A DNA stretch of 64,000 nt, from the NCBI GenBank assembly GCA_947652605.1, contig OX393579.1, positions 39,066,970 to 39,130,969 of the forward strand, given 5' to 3'. The DNA comes from Elmis aenea. Lineage: Eukaryota > Arthropoda > Insecta > Coleoptera > Elmidae. This document shows positions 33,494 to 45,049 of this stretch, one piece after another (the stretch's first letter is position 1; the number at the start of each line of letters is the position of its first letter). The notes beneath the pieces are model-generated. The model was not told where the DNA came from. It did not search any database and was given only the letters and a program-made list of their open reading frames with translations. Made by a program: the position numbers and the translations under genes.

Positions 33494-33537
33494 ACTATAT
33501 TTTATACTAATCAAGGTTTTCATAGTGGCTGGCTTAA

Positions 33538-34052
33538 CCCTTCATCAGGCGCAAAGTATCTGTTAGATACATTGCGTTTTATATCGTATTATAATCGTGA
33601 TTTATATACCTATTTACGAAAAAATCGTACTTAAGAACGATAATGAAACTCTTTTTGGATGTTTTTGAGGAGATATAATTAATAATCTTCAAAAAAATCT
33701 AACATTAAACACTAACAAAATCAGTCTAATAGGAATCATTTTATGGTTTAATAACAAAAATTAGTTCAAAAACATTTCAAAATTGGCAATTATTCACAAC
33801 CATACTCCATCCATTTTACCATCGAAGCAGGTTTTGCAGACCATTAATGCATGTTCCAGCAAAAATATTTGTTACAAAGTCTGCTAGATATTTTTATTCA
33901 GACAGGAAAAGATGCGCCAGCTACAACAGTCAGTCAAGGTAGAGAGAGGAATTAGCTAGACGCTCAAGTTTTGACACGAATCGGCTAATGAGATACTTAC
34001 AAATTCAGTGCAACATACCTCACAGATATCATACATTGCGTCTGACGAAGGG
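33538..34052. mobile_element. piggyBac-type MITE
   Basis: TTAA (33534-33537) then CCCTTCATCAGGCGCAA; at the right TTGCGTCTGACGAAGGG then TTAA (34053-34056). TTAA duplication with CCC/GGG ends is diagnostic of piggyBac-type transposition. The subterminal GTATCTGTTAGATAC is roughly mirrored by CAGATATC near the right end. It is non-coding, 515 bp. Confidence 0.88.
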
Positions 34053-34374
34053 TTAAGAAATACACCCAGTGCATAAAGCAGGCGCCATTAAATTTTTTAA
34101 TTAGTGTTTATGGTTTATTTATTTCATTTTCAGTTTGAAATTTCTGTCACATAATGATTATTTCAAATGCCTAAAATCGTGGTAGTGACAGTTTTTACTT
34201 TCGCCATCCATAGTATGAAGAAGGAATTGTTTACTTTACAATTAGCCACGAAGATATAACAGTGAACTTTTGATTTTCTTGTAGGTCCAGATTGGACATT
34301 TACTCGAATAAATAGCATTTGTTTTTCCTCTTTTTAATTTTGTGTGTCTTTAAAAAATTTAATTAAATAACAAC

Positions 34375-35870
34375 GGAAATGGTAAAGAACTTTGACAACA
34401 ATGGAATAGAAGTACTAGTCAAATTATTTAACAAGATTTGGAACAAAGAAAGGATACCTATAGACTGAGAAGTAGGGCTAATCTTACCTCTGCATAAAAA
34501 AGGAGACAACAAAGATTGTAATAACTATAGGGGCATAACTTTGATAAGTACGATGGTTAATGTATATGAGAGAATACAGAAAAAAAGATTTAAAACTGTA
34601 ATAGAGGCGCAGTTGGAAGAAACTCACTGCGATTTCAGAAAGGGGAGAGGAGTCCAAGACCGCATATTTACTATGAAGCAACTGATAAAAAAGAACACAA
34701 AAACACCATATATGTAGTTTTTGTCGACATCGAGAAAGCATTTCACAGCATCCCAAGAAAAGAGGTATGGAATAGTCTAAGGCTAAGGCAAAGAAAAATT
34801 TGTAAAAATCTAGAAAAAGCTATTTTCGGTATAAACAAAAACACAAGAAATTATGTCAGAACCTACAGTCAGAGGAGTTAGTAACCAAAGAGGGATTAAG
34901 ACAAAGGGGAGTACTGAGCCCAACTCTGTTCAATTTAGTTCTCGATGACGTAATAAAAGAAACCAAGGGTAAAACTAAGAAATTACAAGTGGGGTATAGA
35001 AACATGCAAATGGTGGAAATAGTGAAATGTGCTTTTGCCGACGATTTGATGATCTACGTAAAGGACGAAAGAGAACTACAAATGGATTTAGTTATCTGGA
35101 AGACAGTATTAGAAAAGAGAAACATGAAAATAAATGTCGCTTAAATCAAAGTAATGACAATTGGAAACAAAGAATCAAGCACAACAATAAAACTAGATGA
35201 AAAAGAGATGGAGCAAACAGAAACATTCAAGTATTTAGGAGTAAATATACATAAGGATGTAAACGTAAAGGAAGAGGCTGAAATTAACAACAGCATAGAG
35301 AATACAACTAAACTCTTCTACACACACATTCATAAGGGGAAAAAAAATATCAAAGAAAACGAAAATGACAGTGTACAACACAAAATACAAACCGATTCTG
35401 ACATACGGATGCGATAGCTGGGTGTTAAGCAGCCAAATGAAAAGCAAAACACAAGCGCTAGAAATTAAGTATTTTAGAGGCGTCAGAGGTATAATCCGAA
35501 GAGATAAAATACGAAATGAGACAATTAGAGCAGAACTCAATGTTAAACCAGTTTTGGAAATCATAGAAAAACAACATCTAAAATGGTTTGGGCATCTAGT
35601 AAAGATGGAGGATGGAAGACAAACGAAAATAATATGGCTAGCCAAATCTACACAGAAAAGACAAAGAGCAAGACCGAGGAAAGCATGGAATCAAGTGGTG
35701 ACTGAATGTCTGAAGGATAGAGAAATGAACTGGAGTGAGGATGGCAGGGAACAGGAGAGAGTGGATAATGTTTATTCATGAAACTGGTTGATGTTTTGTA
35801 ACGTACCTCAACACCTTCGGGTATATAAGGCCATGATTAATAATATTATAATAATAATAAATAAAATAAC
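34375..35870 (+). pseudogene. RTE-like LINE, reverse transcriptase to 3' end
   Basis: The longest LINE here. In order: VGLILPLHKKGDNKDCNNYR and GITLIS (RT block 1), FRKGRGVQDRIFTMKQL, VFVDIEKAFHSIPRKEVW with the first catalytic aspartate, GLRQRGVLSPTLFNLVLDDV, CAFADDLMIYVK with the FADD aspartates, FKYLGVNI, YGCDSWVLSSQ, LKWFGHLVKMEDG and RPRKAW. The encoded protein would act in target-primed reverse transcription. At least four frameshifts or stops interrupt it (near 34470, 34710, 35140 and 35390). The endonuclease and start are missing. The tail is ATA/AAT-rich (35835-35870), as in many LINEs. It is dead but well preserved. Confidence 0.92.
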
Positions 35871-37182
35871 AAATACTAAATTAAATAAAAGATAGCAGAA
35901 TTTCATTTACTGCTTATCTCAAGTTACTAAAGCATTTTTCAAACTATTATAATATCAGTTTAAATTAAACTCCATCACATGTACCTTTTTGCTAATTTAA
36001 CTAAAACGCAAACCCTTATACTAAGGTACACGAATGTAGCAACAATACAAACAAAACTTGTCATAAATCCCATGTAGATTAAAACATGTCATTTATAACA
36101 AAAAAAACCAGCTCATACGTAACTCCATTCCTATTAGCTGATTCCTATTACAAAAACAATCTCGACATACAATTTTTTATAAGAATACAAATAAAATCTT
36201 TTTTTTTTCATTCCAAAACCGTGTTCTTTATCGCTACACAGTTATGTTTATGCCTTAAAATCTCTTGCACTTTACGAAAGCTAAAGTTTTCAGCTTGCTG
36301 CGTTCATAAATGGCAAAAGTGAAACACAAAGAGAATTACCACTTCAAAACAAAATTGTTTCTCTAAAGATAACACACGTCCTTACTCTAGTACTAATAGA
36401 AACTAGAACAATGCTTGTATTGTTTTATACCGTAACTGTGGGAATTTTTCTAATTATTTGTTTCATGTCAGGGAAATTCAAGAATAATTACGCGAGCTTC
36501 AAAGTCAAAAGGTACGAGCAAAACCTTAAATTAAAATATCAAATATTAACTTACTCTTTAATTTACCAACCTAATTCTATTCGTTGCAATAACGAAGTTA
36601 AAGTAAATGAACTTTTGAGGTTTTCGACTTTATGATTCGCTGTATTTTTACGTTAAAATGTTTACCAACAAAGTCTAATAAAATTTTATTAGTCGTCTTA
36701 AAATATTATCTACACGATTATTGGATAATAAATTTCTGCAGGTTTATTGTTTAATTAAATAACCCGAGATAAAGTCACAGATAGAATTTTGATGGTAGTA
36801 TTTGATTAAAAAATAAATATGTTCAAATAACGAAGCATGAAAGAAAATTAATGAAGTAAAATAACAAACTGGTGTTCCCTATCAAGGGGTGTCAGTGAAC
36901 TTGGCTGTAATAAGGACGATATTCATGACAAGTGTGTTTTTGTGAATGTTGATGTAATGATATATGTCGTAAATTGCGTTAAATCAGATTATCAAGTGGG
37001 CTAGATGACTGTAATTGCTGTACCTGTACAATGGTTGGCCAGTATTGACCACAAAAGTTTAGCATGACGTTGTGTAATATATACACTTCCTAGATACAGC
37101 GAAAGATATAAATTAGATCTTTTATCTAAACTTTGAATTAACTTCAGTACGTACCTACATACGATCAGTAAGTTTATGCTTA
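35871..37182. other. Unassigned AT-rich DNA
   Basis: Small frames (36086-36322, 36411-36635) have no recognised motif. No TIRs seen. Confidence 0.45.
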
Positions 37183-37184
37183 TA

Positions 37185-37936
37185 CAGTGCGTTCACAATG
37201 AAAGGAATAAATTCATTTAAACAATAGCTATTAGTTTGAGAAAAAAACGCTCGGACCCGTCGATTTTTGTTTTTAAATTGACATTTTTTAACGCATGTAC
37301 CAACCCGATATCACTTCTGGTTTACCCGGAAGTGACATTAACTTTGTTATTTTAAATACAACACCCTGTATATTTTTACATTTTTGTATTCCTCTTTAAG
37401 TGTTCTTTATAAAATGTAAAAGGTCAGGTTGTCCTTAAATTAACCGTTTTCGTGTAATTTATATTTCCGTAAAAATTTTGGGCTGTGCATCACTTTTGAA
37501 AATTTGCCCTGTACAATATTTTACAAATTTAAAGAATGAAAAGAGTTTACTAAGGTATTATTTATCAAACTTCAAAAGGAATTAAGGCTTACTTATCAAA
37601 ATTTTAAAATATCGCAAATTTTCAAAAGTGATGCACGGCCCAAAATTTTTACGGAAATATAAATTACACGAAAACGGTTAATTTAAGGACAACATGACCT
37701 TATACATTTTATGAAAAACACTTAAAGGGGAATCCAAAAATGTAAAAATATACAGGGTGTTGTATTCAAAATAACAAAGGTAATATCACTTCCGGGTAAA
37801 CCGGAAGTGATATCGGGTTAACACAATCGTTAAAAAATGTCAATTTAAAAACAAAAATTGATGGGTCCGAGCGTTTTTTTCTCAAACTAATAGCTATTGT
37901 TTAAATGAATTTATTCCTTTCATTGTGAACCCACTG
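37185..37936. mobile_element. TA-flanked palindrome with outward internal ends
   Basis: TA then CAGTGCGTTCACAATGAAAG (37185), mirrored by CTTTCATTGTGAACCCACTG then TA (37936). Inside, CACCCTG and TA end at about 37373 and TA with CAGGGTG resumes at about 37747. Each arm is therefore itself a block of roughly 190 bp bounded by TA-type ends, with a palindromic spacer between. The arms include ATCACTTC and CCGGAAGTGA in mirrored order. Confidence 0.88.
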
Positions 37937-38339
37937 TATATTATAAGTCGCGTATCTTATTCTAATTATCTTCGATTTTTATTTCCAAACGGTTTTACCG
38001 CTAGCCGCAGATTCGTCGTTAAAAAACAAAAAATTATAATGATACGCTTACATTAAAACATATTTTTGGGCAAAAATACAGCTAATGTTGAAATTTGTAT
38101 TTCTAATTTATCAGTTAAAACAAGCAATAAATATTTTAATTCGTTGTTTTAAAAAACAAATTACCGTGAAAAATAACAATTTTTTAAAATTAATTTTTGT
38201 AACTTTTTAGAAGACTGTTTTGATTGGTTGCTAGGAAAATAGTGTGATTGCTACAATAATTATTGTGTTAATTTTAATGCAGTGCAGTTAGATAGTATAT
38301 AGTTGTTGCTAAATAACAGTCAATCACGCGAAGTGAAAC

Positions 38340-38800
38340 TCATTATGACAGTTAATGTAAAATTATGTTACTAAACATCATTTTTAATTATGATGACCTA
38401 CCTAGATGGATGGATAATTTTGCCAAATCTTCTGCTAGTGCACGAGTGATTTTTTCTGATTTAACTTGCATGAGTGAAGATTTGTCAAAAATTGTAGCTT
38501 ATTTGCCATGCACGAGTTATATTTTGTCAGAAAATTTCCTTCACGTAACCCACCTGTCAAATTTAATGTATGTTATGTCAAATTTTACAACTAGTCAGAA
38601 TGGTGCGTCAGGGGTGTGGTTTAATCTATAATAAAGTAACGCTACTGGTCGCCGAAATTCGTCAAAAAATTATCAAGACCAAAATATTTAACTCCCTCAC
38701 CAAATTTATATTTTCTTCCAATCACAAACTCAGATTTTTGTAGCTACTGATTTGTCTTAAAATCTCAAAATGTGTTCTCGTACCCCCAGTACAAAACGCA
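38340..38800 (+). repeat. Interspersed repeat, inverted copy at 63640-64000
   Basis: Landmarks TGCACGAGTGATTTTTTCTG, TTGCCATGCACGAGTTATAT, GTAACGCTACT and ATTATCAAGAC all recur in reverse order and on the opposite strand at the end of the window. GCACGAGT is repeated inside each copy. A frame of 88 codons (38365-38631) lies in it. The family is not recognised. Confidence 0.75.
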
Positions 38801-39049
38801 GATCTCAAATTTGTATTGCCCGATGGAGAGTGGGCCACACTTTATACACATGACATAATTTAGATTTAATAGTAATAGCAACTGAAAAATCATAAATTAT
38901 TATAAAATGTAAAAAAATCTTAACTAATTTAAGTTTTTTTTTGTGTTACATTAAGAACATTTAGTTTACGTATGTGATGTTTTGTTGGTTTTTTCCTTTT
39001 TTCAATGGCCACTTGGATTAAACTTAATAAATATAATAAAATTGTAATA

Positions 39050-39431
39050 GCTTAGTTTGTTTTAAAGATATAACTAACAACCTATACATCAATGAAACGA
39101 GAGAAAAAACATATTTTTTTAATGGTGTCACAGCCAACTACAACCTGTATTTAAAATAAGAAAGTTGATGTTAAAATAACAAAAACAAATGAAGATACGT
39201 TAAGTTTACTTTCAAATTTTAAATCTACTCAAAAAAGTGTCCTGGTAATGTCGAAAAATATTTTGAGTATGATTTCAAATAAGCGAGTTATAAGCAAAAA
39301 TGTGTTTTGAAGATTTTTTTTGATAGAATAGTTGCTATTAAATCATAGATTATTTTGACTAATTTAACCATCTCTGTTTATCTTAACGTTAACGAGATCT
39401 CTATGCTGTTCATGATAACTGGGACACCCTG
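39050..39431. mobile_element. Right part of a TA-flanked element
   Basis: GGGACACCCTG then TA ends at 39431. The upstream text (GCCAACTACAACCTGTATTT, GCGAGTTATAAGC) is typical of the TA-hairpin arms in this window. No left end is recognisable. Confidence 0.5.
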
Positions 39432-39633
39432 TATGTTGCAAAAAATAACCAAGATGCGGCTAATTTTGTGAAAAATTTACTATCAAAGTTAAAAAATGAT
39501 TTCGTAAACAAGTGATGATTGCAATTAATAAACAAGTAAACGTCATATCCAAGTACATTTTTAAACTTTTAACCAAACCCGTATGCTCTTTTGCATTTAT
39601 TAACTGTTTATTGTGGTACTGTAAATATGTCCA

Positions 39634-40026
39634 ATGGGTAGTTCACACGGTGACTTTTAAAGTCGCGACTTTAAAAGTCACCGTGTGAACTAAAAAGTCG
39701 CGACTTCTTAAAGTCGCGTTAAAGTCGCGACTTCGATTTGACAGTTCGGCATTTGACGTAAGCCTACCATATTTTTATATTTTGACATCAGACAAATAAG
39801 TTAGGTTAACCTAACCTAATATACATTTGTTTGTCATCGATTTCCAATTTATCATGTCCCCAATAGATGTTCCAACGATTTTGGAATATTATCAACAAAT
39901 AGCAACTTCAAAATAATTAGTTGCTCTACTACACTCGATGCTGCAATTACAAGAGCGGCCATTTTTATTTTAAAGTCACGACTTTAAAAGTCGCGACTTT
40001 AAAAGTCACCGTGTGAACTACCCATT
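39634..40026. mobile_element. MITE built from TTTAAAGTCGCGACTTTAAA modules
   Basis: The left end ATGGGTAGTTCACACGGTGA is inverse to the right end TCACCGTGTGAACTACCCAT. Next to the left TIR, 39641-39690 is a perfect 50-bp palindrome. GTCGCGAC modules repeat at both ends. A short reading MSPIDVPTILEYYQQIATSK lies at 39854-39913. The GGGTAG-like end and that peptide hint at PIF/Harbinger, but no 3-bp duplication is clear. Confidence 0.8.
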
Positions 40027-40448
40027 ACACTTTGAAAATTTTCATATTTTAGAACATTACATTGTAAGTGCTAAAAACGTAGCGGCTGCTGCAGAATTTG
40101 CATGAAATGACATTTAGTTGTTTTTTAATTGCAAACATCACCTGTTCACGAAACCATGGCAAACTTTAATAGTAACGTTTTTACAAAAGTAGCCATATCT
40201 CGATTATTTTTTGCAACACATAAAATTACGTATTTTTGAAAAGCTAAGAAAACGTTCTTTTATATAAAGTCATGGCTAACTAGGGTTTCCATTTAAAAAC
40301 ATATGTTTCCTTAATAGTTCAAAAGTCGTCGCTAAATTTGTTATTTTTTTTAAATTAAGTATAAAAATCTGTATAAAAATTTATATAACCTTTTGTTCTA
40401 TTTTAATAAATAGAGAAGTAATAGCAAATTTTCAAAAATCTTATAAGA

Positions 40449-40870
40449 CAGGGTGATCCACTTTTTTGTAGCAGGACTTTACCAGTCGATACTAAAACTT
40501 ATTTTAAAGCGAATATTCCATAAACGCTTTATTTCAAAGATAGAGGGTGTTTTTTTTCGAAAAAATAACGATAATTTTTACCCGTTTCCCAACCAGTAGA
40601 TATATTTAAACCAAATTTGGTATACAACACCACCTTACGGGTTACCACATTCAGTTACAAAAATTCTATAAAAAAAATTGTATGACCCTGTGCAAAATCA
40701 AACTCGAACTTATTTTTTGGTAGAGTATTTTGTTCTAAACAAAAAGTGTCTCCTGACTTTTCTTCGTATATGCCACCGTTTGGCGGAGAATTTGATTTAT
40801 TTTACTATTCTCGGGAAAAATTCGCTCATAAACTCTATAAAGTCCTGCTACAAAAAAGTAGACCACCCTG
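40449..40870. mobile_element. TA-type element nested in 39434-41020
   Basis: CAGGGTGATCCACTTTTTTG (40449) is mirrored by AAAAAAGTAGACCACCCTG then TA (40870). The left flank reads GA rather than TA, one substitution. The paralogue at 47130-47175 is uninterrupted at this position. An ORF at 40678-40875 is inside and unrecognised. Confidence 0.8.
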
Positions 40871-41208
40871 TATAGTGCCAAAATGGAAAGTGATATAAAA
40901 ATCTTATTACACAGGCGTTATTTTCTTTAAAAAATTGTCCAAGTGACCGTTATCAAATTTTCGATTATTATTATGGTAACCGAGATACCCCGAAAAACAT
41001 TCAAATTTTGATCTACCCTGTATATTATGGCGACGAATAGTTTCTTCACTACGAAGGCAATTTTTTTCCAGATTCTTTGGTAAAAAATTGTCAGAAATAT
41101 TTTAGTGTTTCCATTCTTGTAGCAAGCCTCGATCATAAAAAAATAACCTGAACTGAATTTAAATTTTTACCATTGAAATAATTATTATTATTATATTTAG
41201 TGTGTATG

Positions 41209-41494
41209 TTACCGGCAATGTGTGAAATCCGGCATTGTATAGAATGTCTAGGAATTATATAGAATGCCTGAAGTTTGTAGGCAAAGTATGAAATGGTTTA
41301 TATTTCAAACATTTCCCAGGCATTCTATACAATGCCGAAGAGCGAGCCGGCAAAGTATAGAATACCCCGCCATTTATGCTTGATTCTTTGCTAGGAACAG
41401 TATGTAACATAATCACGAAAACCAGATATTTCATACTTTTTCTACAAATTTCAAGAATTCTATACAATACCTGCATTTCACACATTGCCGGTAA
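41209..41494. mobile_element. Short TIR element with 4-bp TATG duplication
   Basis: TTACCGGCAATGTGTGAAAT is mirrored by TTTCACACATTGCCGGTAA, with TATG at 41205-41208 and 41495-41498. Internal copies of GGCATT.TATAGAATG occur in both orientations. A 4-bp duplication excludes hAT and Tc1/mariner; the family is unknown. Confidence 0.75.
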
Positions 41495-41678
41495 TATGTA
41501 TAAACAAAGTTAGAACAACTGAAGTACCTGATATTAAAAATTGTTTGTTTACAATTGATCGTTTGTATATAACGTGAATATTGTTTCTATGTGGCTTCTA
41601 TAAATATTTTTTCAGCAAAACTTGAATATTCATGCCGCTAAGGTTGTGTATTCCTAAGGGTCGGTTTATTATGTTTCG

Positions 41679-42151
41679 ATGTTTAAACTACATGTACAAC
41701 TGTTTTGTTATGCAAACGAATGCAGCGGCGGCAATGGAGGAAACTATAAATTGCATAAAAGCATATACAGTAACTTCAAGTCCGATAACAAGGCAGCGTT
41801 AAACCTTTTGTGCTTTTTTAACGAGGACTTTCCACGTTTCACATCGCTAATTATTGGGGATGCTTTTACAAAGGCCGAGGATAACAAGTACAACAATGAA
41901 AGGACTAACGACATGACACCTGTTCGACTCTCATGTTTCACGGTTTACTCTGCCGCACGCATATTTTATTGTTTAATAGCTATGGAATGCCATTGACAGA
42001 TAGTGTTACAACACACAAATTCTACAAACTCGATCGCGGATTTTTAAATGGAAAATATTTTCTGCGAAATTGTATTATATTACATAAAGTAGTGCCAGAT
42101 GCGTCGTTATCTTATTCTAACATTCAATTGTCTGAAAGCGAAGGAAGTTAG
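41679..42151 (+). CDS. Two overlapping unrecognised open frames
   Basis: Frames 41679-41996 (105 codons) and 41933-42151 (72 codons) overlap by 64 bp in different frames. Base composition is less skewed than around them, and the residues (for example PLTDSVTTHKFYKLDRGF) look less low-complexity than most chance frames here. No domain recognised and no splice structure evident. They could be one decayed frame with a shift near 41950, a host exon, or chance. Confidence 0.15.
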
Positions 42152-42748
42152 AAAGAAAAATGATTGCTACGAGATATGGTATAAATAAATTATTGAGCTT
42201 GGTCAAAAGATAGATATTTTGTTACATCTTTTTAACTTGCCATGCGTTAGTTTGCGACTTTTGAATCGGTATTTAGCTAGAATATACACGTTCGTTAAAA
42301 CATTTAAATGTTTGTCGGTCCAATTTACCAAAAAAAAAAAACAAATGTTGCTCCTTGTAAAGGATTGGCTTTGAAATAATTAATAATTTTAAGTTATTTC
42401 TATTATTTGTAAATCAAAGACACTATTTTTTTACTTGTTTTTTTTTTGTTCCAAAAATCAGGAACTTAAATAAAACAAAAACAAAAGAACAATCTCAACA
42501 AATTTTTTTTGTAAAAGCGAAAACAGGAAAGAAAACTTTTTTAAATAAATATTATAAATAGAGTGAATTAGTAAGTTAAGAAACTATTGACAAATTAAAA
42601 ATTTCTGCTTTTTTAACCTCTGTGTACCACTTAATTCGAACCTCTGTAAAGATCTCACTTCATGTAATATGCAGCGATTCGGTTATATTAGCAAAAGTTA
42701 TTCATTTTAAATTGATATTCAGAAGTCTACAAAAACCTCGTGTCCGGA
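42152..42748. other. Unassigned AT-rich DNA
   Basis: Nothing recognised. Confidence 0.45.
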
Positions 42749-43420
42749 ACATTCTTCGCCCACAATTCTTCGCCTACAATTCTTCGCCCACAATTCTTCG
42801 TCCACAATTCTTCGTCTACGCAATTCTTCGCCGTCTCAATTCTTCGCCGCCACAATTTTTCGCCGCATGCAAGCATATCACAAATTGTTTTTGTAAATGT
42901 GATTATTTTTATTTATAACGTAATTTTTACAGATTATTTTACATTAAGTTAGGTCAGGTCAGTTTAGGTTATGTTAATTTAATTTTTATTCATACTATAA
43001 CTTAAACAAGATTAAAAATCTAAACATACGTTATTCATGTAGCAATTTTTAGACATAATATTAAAAAAGAAGTATTAATATACAAGAAACAACTTTAGGT
43101 AAAATAATCTGTAAAAATTACGTTATAAACAAAAACAATCACATTTACAAATAAAATTTGTGATTTACCTGTATGCGACGAAAAATTGTGAAGGCAAAGA
43201 ATTGTGGCGGCGAAGAATTGTGTAGGCGAAGAAATGTGGGCGAAGAATTGTGGAGGCGAAGAATTGTGGAGGCGAAGAATTGTGGGCGAAGAATTGTGTA
43301 GGCGAAGAAATGTGGGCGAAGAATTGTGGAGGCGAAGAATTGTGGAGGCGAAGAATTGTGGGCGAAGAATTGTGGAGGCGAAGAATTGTGGGCGAAGAAT
43401 TGTGGGAGAAGAATGTTCTT
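42749..43420. mobile_element. Fold-back element with minisatellite arms
   Basis: The left arm (42749-42870) is a tandem of 14-16-bp units AATTCTTCGCCCAC. The right arm (43172-43420) is the same unit inverted, GGCGAAGAATTGTG, about 15 copies. Between them 42881-42950 and 43101-43165 are inverse (GTAATTTTTACAGATTATTT), leaving a loop of about 150 bp with AGGTCAGGTC. Outer edges AACATTCTTC and GAAGAATGTT match. No TSD was found. The frames here (NSSPTILRPQFF type) are translated repeats. Confidence 0.88.
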
Positions 43421-44688
43421 AGATCCCAAAAACGTGTAGTCAACTTGATAGAAACAAAAATTGATTTGAACGATTTCTTTTTGGAGTTTAGAATAAGTAT
43501 TCATTCATATTTTTCAGTTGTAATAAAAAGTACTTTTAGTTACATAGGTTTTTTTTTTAATGAAAAATAGTACTTAATTATTTTAATAATTATACAGACC
43601 TTAAAACTTATTGGAGGGTTTGAAAAACTAAAATATTTTGTATTATTTGAAATTTTGAAGTAATCCGATCACCTGCAGCGATTAAATGGCATCAAACTGA
43701 AACTAAACCTGAAGCTGCTAAATTTTACGACTTGCGAACTGGAACTAAAGCCATCTTTTTATAGAAGTTTGTAGTCCTGATAGGAAAAAGTAAAAAATCT
43801 TTAAATAATAGCTTACAAAATTCAAGTTTAAGCCATAAATCCATGAATAACTGAAAATGTTTTAAACAAAATAAAAATCCTGTTTCTAGATAACAGAGAT
43901 TTTTATTTTGGAAGAATCTTCACGTATACATGTATTAGACTTGGATTATGTCAATATCCATGCATGCGGCGGAAATCCCGTTGCTGAGCACCGCTTTTAA
44001 GCTGGGCGTTTTTCAACAGCTACTCGATATTTTGTTTCAAAGAATAAACGGTCCCCTAATCGCTGCCTGTTTTTTATGGAGTGCGGATAATCATATACAT
44101 TATTGTTAATTGGAACAAAATATACTTCCAATATGAATAAAGAAGTATATACATAATCCTATAATGTATTTAGCATTGCCTTTCGTCATTCGATAAATTT
44201 TAACGTTTTTTAATTTAATTTTTTTTCAAAGTTTATTGCTTTTTTAAGCATAATAACGTGCGCACACTCCATTTTATGATTCTCTCGGATTATAGCTTCC
44301 AAAAATAAAAAATTAGTATTACAAAATTTAATTTGTTTCCCTAGTCAAAGCAGGCTTTTTCGAAATTAAATTAAATTAAAAACGATAAAAACATAAAACA
44401 CAAAACATAAACGGCAAAATGAGTAAAACAATAGGAAATATTGCTAGCTAAAATAGTATTTCTTTAAAAAAAATCAACAACCTTCTTCCCAACTACAAAA
44501 AAAACACAATTTTAAAACCTGCAATAAAGACTTATATTTGTTCCTGTTATTTAATCACAGCGTTTCGCAAGTAAAGATTACTTAACAGCAATTACTAAAC
44601 GAACTAATTTTTAATAATTTTCTTAAAATTATAAATATCGGCATCTTGTTTTTCCTTATTTGTTAAACATGCAATCAACTAAATTATA
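43421..44688. other. Unassigned AT-rich DNA
   Basis: No gene or repeat boundary recognised. Confidence 0.45.
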
Positions 44689-45049
44689 CAGGGTGTCACA
44701 CAAAAAACGCCGCAAGCTGTAACTCCGTTGTTTATGGTCCGATTTTGGTGATCAAAATAGTAAATGAAATGGCTCCTCAAATACTATAAACTGAATTGGA
44801 TTTCAATTTTTTTCAAGTTCAACTTAAATGTCAAACGATAGTCAATTTTTTTTCCAAATGGCATCATTTATCTGAATTCAATGATGAAATCATAAGTTAA
44901 TTTTAGTGTTAAACCAATAAGAAATAAAAAATAAAAGTTTAATTAAAATAGGTTAGGTTTCACAAAATTTTCAAGCGTGCCGTGGAAAACAAAAAAAAAA
45001 ACCTAATCAACAAATGTCATTTAAATACCACACAATCCGAGGTAAGCAG
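44689..45049 (+). mobile_element. Left end of a TA-flanked element, truncated
   Basis: TA then CAGGGTGTCACACAAAAAAC at 44689, followed by CTGTAACTCCGTTG, a phrase typical of these arms. No right end seen before the next element begins at 45052. Confidence 0.5.

Larger units (their letters stand above)
39434..41020. mobile_element. TA-type element carrying two later insertions
   Basis: Shares GCAAAAAATAACCAAG, AAACAAGTGATG, AACGTAGCGGCTGCTGC and TTGCAAACATCAC with the complete element at 61329-62125, and GATACCCCG with 47290. The right end CTACCCTG is followed by TA. It is interrupted by the MITE at 39634-40026 and by a TA element at 40449-40870; both insertion points are continuous in the paralogues. 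Confidence 0.75.

Noticed and set aside
35235..35645. 136-codon minus-strand frame
   Set aside because: Antisense shadow of the plus-strand LINE at 34375-35870.
39800..39822. Interstitial telomere (TTAGG/CCTAA)
   Set aside because: Only two or three mixed-orientation units inside a MITE; not a telomeric array.
42622..43570. Open frames rich in NSSP, PQFF or GEEL repeats
   Set aside because: They come from the 14-16-bp minisatellite units of a fold-back element.
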